A stretch of DNA of 9,177 nucleotides from an uncultured Opitutia bacterium (GTDB taxonomy: Bacteria > Verrucomicrobiota > Verrucomicrobiia > Opitutales > UBA953): contig CAIRLQ010000059.1 of the NCBI GenBank assembly GCA_903879465.1, forward strand, positions 1 to 9,177. Reading direction: 5' to 3'. The translations under genes and the position numbers were made by a program. Positions 4,981-9,177 of this stretch are shown piece after piece (within the stretch, counting starts at the first letter, position 1; every line of letters starts with the position of its first letter). The notes under the pieces were generated by a model. That model did no database searches. It was not told the DNA's origin and saw only the letters and a program-made list of their open reading frames with translations.

Positions 4981-6762
4981 TCAGAGGCCGAGTTCCTTGC
5001 GGAGGGCGGCGAGCTGATCCTTATACTGGTCGGCCGTGATAGTTTTCGCACGCAGGCGGCTTTCGAGCAGGGCGTAGCGGGCGTTGAATTCCGAATAGGC
5101 GAGTTTGTCGGCCTTGGCCTTGGCTTCGCTGGCGGCCTTGGTGGCCTCGGCAATCTTGGCTTCGGCGTCGAGGCGAGCATCGGCAAGGGCCTTCTCGGCG
5201 GCCTTGGTGGCTTCAGCGAGCTTGGCTTCACCGGCTTCCTTGGTCTCGGCGAGTTGCTTGTCGCTATCGGCCTTGGCTTTTGCGGCGGCCTTGGTGGCCT
5301 CAGCGAGCTTTTCTTCACCGGCTTCCTTGGCTTCGGCGAGCAGCTTATCGCTATCGGCTTTGATCTTCGCGGCGGCCTTGGTAGCCTCGGCCAGTTTTTC
5401 TTCACCCGCTTCTTTCGCGGCGGCGACCAACTTATCGCTCTGCGCCTTGGCCTCGGCCAGGGCTTGGGCGGCATTGGCCTTGGCTTCAGCCAGTGCTTTT
5501 TCAGCCGTGGCGGCTTTCTCGGCAGCAGCTTTCTCGGCAGCAGCGAGTTTCTCTTGGAGCGATTTCACCTGGGCATTCGCATCGGCCACGGCCTTATCCG
5601 TGGCAGCATTGGCTTCGGCGAGCGCCTTGGCGTTGGCGAGGCGTGCTTCGGCGAGCGCCCTCTCGGCGTTGGCGGCGGAATTCTTAGCAGCGTCGGCCTT
5701 CGCGGCAGCGAGTTGTTCATTGGCCTTGCCGGCAGCGGCCTTCTGCTCTTCGAGCGCCTTCTGGATCTCGGTGAGCTCCTTGGCCGCAGCAGCCTTCGCG
5801 TCGTTGACACCGCGGGCATTACTACGAGTCAGTTCTTCCGTGCGGGCATTCAAAGCCTTGAGTGCGGCGGCGGCGTTCGATTGGGCGGCTTGCAGTGCCT
5901 GCACTTCGGAGCTATAAGACGCTTCCAACTTAGAGATTCTCTCGGCATTTGCTTGGATGCTGGCGGTGGCTTGCGCGGCGATTTCGGAGACGGCCTTGCG
6001 CGCATCTGCAGCCTTATTCTCGGCGTCGGCGAGGCTCTTATTAGCGGCGGCCTTTTCAGCTTCGAGTTTGGCGGCGTCCTGCTGGCTTGGGCTCTCGAGG
6101 GCTTGGCGGCGGGCCTCGATATTGCGGAGGGCATTTTCGGCCACGGCGCGCGCGGCGGCGGCTCGTTCAGAGGCTTCCTTCAAAGCAAGTTCAGCTTCCG
6201 TAATCTTGGCTTGGGCGGCGGCGTCGGAGGATGCGGCTGCCTTGGTTGTTGCGATGGACTTGGCGATTGCCTCGAGGGTGGCCTTGCTGGCGGATTCGCG
6301 GAGGGCTAGCTCAGTCTTGATTTTCAAGGCGGCTTCCTTGGTCGCGGCGATGTCCGCCCGGAGGATCGACTCGTCATTAAGGCCGCCGTTGGTCAATTTT
6401 GTGATCGCGGCGAGATCGCTGTCGGTAACCGCGGCTCCGGTGGAGTCGGCTGCCTTAGTCAGGTTGATTTTGATCGTGGATGGGAAGCCGAACTCGATGC
6501 CATCCTGGGTGTTGATGACGCGCGGCTTGAGCGACGTGGTTTCGGAGGTGTAGCCAGACTTTCCGACCTTGAGGTCATAGTTCTTGGTGCGATCAAGGGT
6601 GAGTTTGGTCGGAGTGCGGCCCATCGATTCGCCGTTGAGGCGGATCGCGGCGCTGCTCGGGCTAGAATCAATCTCGACCACCTCGGCGAGCGAGTTGTCG
6701 ATGGACGAAGTGCAACCGGCGATGCCAGCACAGAGGACAAGGAGGGAAACAGGGATGCGCAT
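4981..6762 (-). CDS. PEGA-domain lipoprotein with long Ala-rich coiled coil and SHOCT-like tail
   Basis: This is a 593-residue predicted lipoprotein. The signal peptide MRIPVSLLVLCAGIAGC ends in the lipobox IAGC, so Cys17 would be lipidated. Residues 28-82 form a PEGA-like domain (SSPSSAAIRLNGESMGRTP, then LKVGKSGYTS), a beta-rich module common in cell-surface proteins. From about 130 to 560 it is almost all Ala, Lys, Glu, Asp and Leu, strongly helical, with no proline after Pro225 and no aromatic residue between 284 and 555. Residues 443-529 are three 29-residue repeats. The tail (about 555-593, KTITADQYKDQLAALRKEL) resembles a SHOCT helical hairpin. Such a layout suggests an envelope tether, or a spacer reaching peptidoglycan or another membrane, but function is unknown. 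It is monocistronic: an intrinsic terminator follows, and upstream lie a 122-bp gap and a tRNA on the other strand. TolA-like and Lpp-like proteins are only analogies. Confidence 0.85.
   Translation of the reverse strand: MRIPVSLLVLCAGIAGCTSSIDNSLAEVVEIDSSPSSAAIRLNGESMGRTPTKLTLDRTKNYDLKVGKSGYTSETTSLKPRVINTQDGIEFGFPSTIKINLTKAADSTGAAVTDSDLAAITKLTNGGLNDESILRADIAATKEAALKIKTELALRESASKATLEAIAKSIATTKAAASSDAAAQAKITEAELALKEASERAAAARAVAENALRNIEARRQALESPSQQDAAKLEAEKAAANKSLADAENKAADARKAVSEIAAQATASIQANAERISKLEASYSSEVQALQAAQSNAAAALKALNARTEELTRSNARGVNDAKAAAAKELTEIQKALEEQKAAAGKANEQLAAAKADAAKNSAANAERALAEARLANAKALAEANAATDKAVADANAQVKSLQEKLAAAEKAAAEKAATAEKALAEAKANAAQALAEAKAQSDKLVAAAKEAGEEKLAEATKAAAKIKADSDKLLAEAKEAGEEKLAEATKAAAKAKADSDKQLAETKEAGEAKLAEATKAAEKALADARLDAEAKIAEATKAASEAKAKADKLAYSEFNARYALLESRLRAKTITADQYKDQLAALRKELGL
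5176..5436 (-). repeat. Three tandem 87-bp (29-residue) units in the lipoprotein gene
   Basis: Units lie at 5436-5350, 5349-5263 and 5262-5176 on the minus strand, encoding residues 443-471, 472-500 and 501-529. Each begins with DK and contains KEAGE(E/A)KLAEATKAA. Landmarks such as the antisense of GEEKLAE recur exactly 87 bp apart (5216, 5303 and 5390). A partial fourth unit follows (DAEAKIAEATKAASEAKAKA). The first two are closest to each other at the protein level, which suggests recent unit duplication. Confidence 0.9.
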
Positions 6763-6832
6763 GATTTCGGGGCTTTGGGTGTTTAAATTCCGTGCAAAAC
6801 CAAAACTGTTTCAACCCCTAAACAAGGCTGAT

Positions 6833-6874
6833 GCCGAAGGTTGACAGTCTTCGGCTGTGAACAAGTCTGTGAAT
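6833..6874 (+). promoter_or_regulatory. Inverted and direct repeats with a TTGACA box before tRNA-Thr
   Basis: A consensus -35 hexamer TTGACA lies at 6841-6846, 39 bases before the tRNA. It sits in the loop of a perfect 7-bp inverted repeat GCCGAAG/CTTCGGC (6833-6839 and 6849-6855). CTGTGAA is directly repeated at 6855-6861 and 6867-6873. No convincing -10 box is found at 16-18 bases. This is the likely tRNA promoter region, but the assignment is weak. On the minus strand the same DNA lies upstream of the lipoprotein gene. Confidence 0.3.
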
Positions 6875-6884
6875 GACGGATTTG

Positions 6885-6960
6885 GCCAGCATAGCTCAGT
6901 TGGTAGAGCAGCCGCCTTGTAAGCGGCAGGTCGTCGGTTCAAGCCCGACTGCTGGCTCCA
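6885..6960 (+). tRNA. trnT(UGU): tRNA-Thr, anticodon UGU
   Basis: The 76-base sequence folds into a full cloverleaf. The acceptor stem is GCCAGCA/TGCTGGC, the D arm is GCTC/GAGC, and the anticodon stem GCCGC/GCGGC encloses loop CTTGTAA. The variable loop is AGGTC and the T arm is GTCGG-TTCAAGC-CCGAC. Discriminator U is followed by an encoded CCA. Anticodon UGU reads ACA and, by wobble, other threonine codons. It lies on the plus strand between two minus-strand genes, 42 bp beyond the folP stop. Confidence 0.98.
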
Positions 6961-7002
6961 TTTCCGATTATCCTTTGAAAATAGGCCTCTAGGCTGCCAC
7001 TT

Positions 7003-7866
7003 TCACGATTCTCCCTCCTGCCAGTTATGGCCGCGACGCAAGGCCTCGGCCATCCGAAGGTAAGGCCGTAATTTCGAGACCTCGTGGGTGCGGATCATCG
7101 AGCACCCTCGGCTGACACCCCACACGATGGCCGCGATGTTTCCAGGTTCGCGATGGAGCGGGTCGGCTTCCTCTAAGACAGCGCCCAAGGTCGACTTGCG
7201 ACTGGCTCCAAGCACAACCGGAAAGCCTAGCGCGGTGATGCGCTCCAGGTTGCGGACGAGTGCGAGATTCTGGGCGGGAGTCTTACCGAAACCGAATCCC
7301 GGGTCGGCCCAGATTTGTTCGGCGGGTATACCGGCGGATAGCGCACGGCGGATCGAAGTCCGTAGGTCATCGACCACATCTGACCAGAAGTCCGCATAGG
7401 CTACGGACGGGCGACGGTGCATCAAGATCAGCGGACATCGGAGGGCAGCGCAGGTCGCGGCCATGGGTGACTCCGTTCCATGGGCGCCAAAGCGGCCTCC
7501 TTCGACATCATTGACCAGGTCGGCGCCGGCGGCGATAGCCGCTCGGGCGACTTCGGCTTTATAGGTGTCGATGGAAAGAACCGCGGCGGGGAAGCGCCGG
7601 CGCAGTGCTGTGATGATCGGGAGTAGGCGAATGAGTTCCGTGGCAGCGTCGATGGGCGTGGCGCCAGGTCGGGTGGATTCCGCGCCCAGATCAAGCACGT
7701 CGGCCCCCTCATTGAGTAGGAGCTCGGCCCGGCGCAGTGCGCTGTCGGGGTTCATGATCGCGCCGCCGTCCGAAAAAGAATCCGGGGTCAGATTCATGAT
7801 GGCCATGACCAGCGTACGGCTTCGCCAGTCGGGCAAGGGGGTGCCATGTGGGCTGCTCCAAGACAT
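7003..7866 (-). CDS. folP: Dihydropteroate synthase
   Basis: FolP joins 6-hydroxymethyl-7,8-dihydropterin diphosphate to p-aminobenzoate to give 7,8-dihydropteroate in cytosolic folate synthesis; it is the sulfonamide target. This 287-residue TIM barrel has normal length and the full signature set: MNLTPDSFSDGG (24-35), GAESTRPG (61-68), SIDTYK (98-103), NDVEGG (119-124), LILMHRR (146-152), DPGFGFGKT (188-196), GASRKS (220-225) and RTHEV (259-263). The LMH strand continues as RRPSVAY instead of the more common M(R/Q)G-x-P. ATG 7866 is preceded by AAGG. It stands alone on the minus strand, divergent from coxB. No other folate-synthesis gene such as folK or folB is adjacent. Confidence 0.95.
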   Translation of the reverse strand: MSWSSPHGTPLPDWRSRTLVMAIMNLTPDSFSDGGAIMNPDSALRRAELLLNEGADVLDLGAESTRPGATPIDAATELIRLLPIITALRRRFPAAVLSIDTYKAEVARAAIAAGADLVNDVEGGRFGAHGTESPMAATCAALRCPLILMHRRPSVAYADFWSDVVDDLRTSIRRALSAGIPAEQIWADPGFGFGKTPAQNLALVRNLERITALGFPVVLGASRKSTLGAVLEEADPLHREPGNIAAIVWGVSRGCSMIRTHEVSKLRPYLRMAEALRRGHNWQEGES

Positions 7867-7910
7867 CTCGCCTTGGGGTTAAAGACGGAGGCGGGCGGTG
7901 CAATCACCAA

Positions 7911-7939
7911 GGGCAAGTTGGGTAGAAGGGGGTAGAGGG
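7911..7939 (+). other. G-quadruplex-type motif in the folP-coxB intergenic region
   Basis: Four G-runs of at least three bases lie at 7911-7913, 7920-7922, 7928-7932 and 7937-7939, with loops of 6, 5 and 4 bases. This satisfies the common G3+N1-7 rule on the plus strand. The last part is also a short direct repeat of GGTAGA(A/G)GG. It is about 180 bp before coxB and 45 bp before folP. Whether it folds or matters in vivo is unknown. Confidence 0.45.
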
Positions 7940-7977
7940 AGGTATCATTAGGCGATTTGATGGGGCAATATATGCGT

Positions 7978-8002
7978 TAAGTTGTTCATATTGATTAACT
8001 TA
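7978..8002. repeat. AT-rich inverted repeat upstream of coxB
   Basis: TAAGTT (7978-7983) and AACTTA (7997-8002) are inverted around 13 bases, inside an AT-rich island (about 7945-8040) that contrasts with the GC-rich surroundings. Such a place fits a promoter or operator for coxB and perhaps folP. No clean -35/-10 pair could be picked; TTGCAA at about 8068 with GATTTT 17 bases later is the nearest candidate and is poor. Confidence 0.3.
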
Positions 8003-8118
8003 CATAAACAAACTTTCGTTGATTTTGGTTTCCGTCCTTTAAGAAGGCGATTTGGGAGGCGGGGGCTTGCAAATTACATCCTTTTTACGGATTTTCCGGC
8101 GTCCGAAACTCATCCTTT

Positions 8119-9177
8119 ATGTTTTCTCGCTTCTTTAGTCGGGTAGGTCTGCTGGCCGCCCCCATTCTGGCCCTCGTCATGGCTGGTTGCTCCAAGGCCG
8201 ACATGAACGTCCGCCAGTCCACCTTGGACCCCAAGGGCCCGGTGGCTCAGGTCCAGTTTGATGTCTTCATGGACACCGTCTGGCTCGTGGTTGTCCTCTT
8301 TGCCCTGGTCGGCGGTCTGCTTGTCTATGCGGTCATCAAGTTCCGCGCCCGGCCCGGCGATGAGAACGCCCCGCGCATCGAAGAAGGCCACGGTAACCCT
8401 CTCGTCGAAATCGGCCTGATCACGGCGTCCATCGGTGCCCTCGTCATCATCGCCATCCCGACCCTCAGCGCAATCTGGTACGACGACGACGTACCTGATG
8501 CGTCTGTCCCGACCTCGAAGCTCTCTGCTTGGTATCCCCGCGTCGAAGGTGCCAAGGAAAACTACGCGAAGGTCGTCGAAGAGCAGGTGCTCGAGATTGA
8601 TGTCATCGGCAAGCAGTGGTGGTTCCGCTTCGAGTATCCGCAGTTCGGCCTGACCAACGATAACAAGCGTTCCGTCCCGAATGAATTCGTGATCCCGAAG
8701 GGCAAGGCCGTCCGCATCAATCTCCGCTCGGAAGACGTCATCCATTCTTTTTGGATTCCGAAACTCGCTGGCAAGGTCGACCTTATGCCTGGTCGGAAGA
8801 ATCATATGTGGATTCAGGGCGACGAAGTCGGTCACTACTACGGCCAGTGCGCCGAGTTCTGCGGCGACTCCCATGCCTATATGCAATTCCGCGTCGAAGT
8901 CGTCGAGCCGGCGGAATTCGCCAAGTGGGTGCAGAAGCAGAAGACCGACTCCCAACCTGTCGCTGCCGGCAGTAAGGCCGAGACGGGTAAGGCTCTCTTC
9001 GCCGCCAAGACCTGCGTGATGTGCCACAATATCAATGGCAATCCCCAGGCGGCGGGTGTTTTTGCCCCTGACCTCACCCACGTTGCTTCACGCAAGTCGC
9101 TCGCGGGCGCTTGGCTCGATAATCGTGACCCGAAGGCCCAGCTTGCGAAGGAACAGGAGACGCTGAATACCGAGCAG
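8119..9177 (+). CDS. coxB: Cytochrome c oxidase subunit II with fused cytochrome c domain (caa3 type), partial
   Basis: Subunit II of a proton-pumping haem-copper oxidase takes electrons from cytochrome c through CuA to subunit I. The frame is open to the window edge (353 codons). A lipoprotein-type signal peptide ends in MAGC (Cys24). Two membrane helices follow at about 53-74 and 96-120, then the CuA cupredoxin domain. The CuA ligands are complete: His209, Cys244, Glu246 (backbone), Cys248, His252 and Met255. A fused cytochrome c begins near 285, with haem motif CVMCH (Cys299, Cys302, His303); its distal Met would lie beyond the edge. The aromatic patch before CuA reads QWWF (166-169), where QW-aromatic-W is usual. 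Start ATG 8119 fits the signal peptide, although no Shine-Dalgarno is seen. coxA and other oxidase genes are expected to the right. Confidence 0.95.
   Translation, partial: MFSRFFSRVGLLAAPILALVMAGCSKADMNVRQSTLDPKGPVAQVQFDVFMDTVWLVVVLFALVGGLLVYAVIKFRARPGDENAPRIEEGHGNPLVEIGLITASIGALVIIAIPTLSAIWYDDDVPDASVPTSKLSAWYPRVEGAKENYAKVVEEQVLEIDVIGKQWWFRFEYPQFGLTNDNKRSVPNEFVIPKGKAVRINLRSEDVIHSFWIPKLAGKVDLMPGRKNHMWIQGDEVGHYYGQCAEFCGDSHAYMQFRVEVVEPAEFAKWVQKQKTDSQPVAAGSKAETGKALFAAKTCVMCHNINGNPQAAGVFAPDLTHVASRKSLAGAWLDNRDPKAQLAKEQETLNTEQ

Noticed and set aside
4890..5474. In-frame upstream extension of gcvT with a Pro/Arg/Lys-rich N-terminus
   Set aside because: It reads through the intrinsic terminator and the lipoprotein gene in another frame; GcvT family proteins start at MSETLARTPLY.
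5105..5917. Plus-strand Ala/Ser-rich frame of 270 codons
   Set aside because: Another shadow of the repetitive coiled-coil region; the composition follows directly from the opposite strand.
4867..6309. Long plus-strand frame (480 codons) rich in Gly, Leu and Phe, antisense to the lipoprotein gene
   Set aside because: It is the mirror of the low-complexity Ala/Lys/Glu coding sequence, which lacks stops on the other strand. It also overlaps the start of gcvT and the terminator and has no recognisable domain.
3781..6820. Shared TTTCAACCC near 3788 and 6808 as a regulatory motif
   Set aside because: Nine shared bases in two places is within chance and the flanks differ.
6885..6960. tRNA-Thr as an integration site for a mobile element
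   Set aside because: No integrase gene, no duplicated tRNA 3' end and no change in composition nearby.
6961..7002. Possible terminator between folP and the tRNA gene
   Set aside because: Only a 3-bp stem (GCC-TAGA-GGC) could be drawn, followed by an interrupted T-run; too weak to call.
8110..9081. Minus-strand frame of 323 codons opposite coxB
   Set aside because: coxB on the plus strand has complete CuA and haem motifs; the opposite frame shows only Gly/Asp/Arg-rich sequence typical of a shadow.

Overview
The window is a GC-rich stretch of bacterial chromosome made of housekeeping genes. The set is a caa3-type cytochrome oxidase subunit II carrying its own cytochrome c domain, a PEGA-domain lipoprotein with a very long Ala-rich helix, glycine cleavage genes next to thiH, and a tRNA with encoded CCA. 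This suggests an aerobic or facultative Gram-negative bacterium. The protein flavour and GC content would fit a Verrucomicrobiota (Opitutae-like) lineage, but that is an impression, not a proof. No phage, transposon, CRISPR array or defence system is visible.

Layout. 1-203 (-): the 5' end of an unrecognised gene running off the left edge. 259-1419 (+): a MalY/PatB cystathionine beta-lyase, divergent from it. 4889 down to 1426 (-): a compact run gcvT, gcvH, thiH, rsmE; rsmE ends 6 bp from the end of the malY-like gene. 4925-4956: a strong intrinsic terminator that separates gcvT from the gene upstream of it. 6762 down to 4981 (-): a 593-residue lipoprotein with a PEGA domain, a roughly 430-residue Ala/Lys/Glu-rich helix and a SHOCT-like tail. 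6885-6960 (+): tRNA-Thr(UGU). 7866 down to 7003 (-): folP. 7867-8118: an AT-rich divergent intergenic region with a G-quadruplex-type motif and a short inverted repeat. 8119-9177 (+): coxB, open at the right edge.

How the genes relate. GcvT and GcvH are two of the proteins of the glycine cleavage system, which feeds one-carbon units to tetrahydrofolate. FolP makes the pterin precursor of that cofactor, though it is not in the same transcription unit. ThiH makes dehydroglycine from tyrosine for the thiazole of thiamine. gcvP is not in the run, so glycine decarboxylase must be encoded elsewhere. RsmE, a 16S rRNA methyltransferase, is translationally coupled to thiH by an ATGA overlap.

The least ordinary item is the lipoprotein, with its repeat-built, proline-free helix of several hundred residues. 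Everything else is well-known biochemistry with some local sequence oddities, listed under findings.
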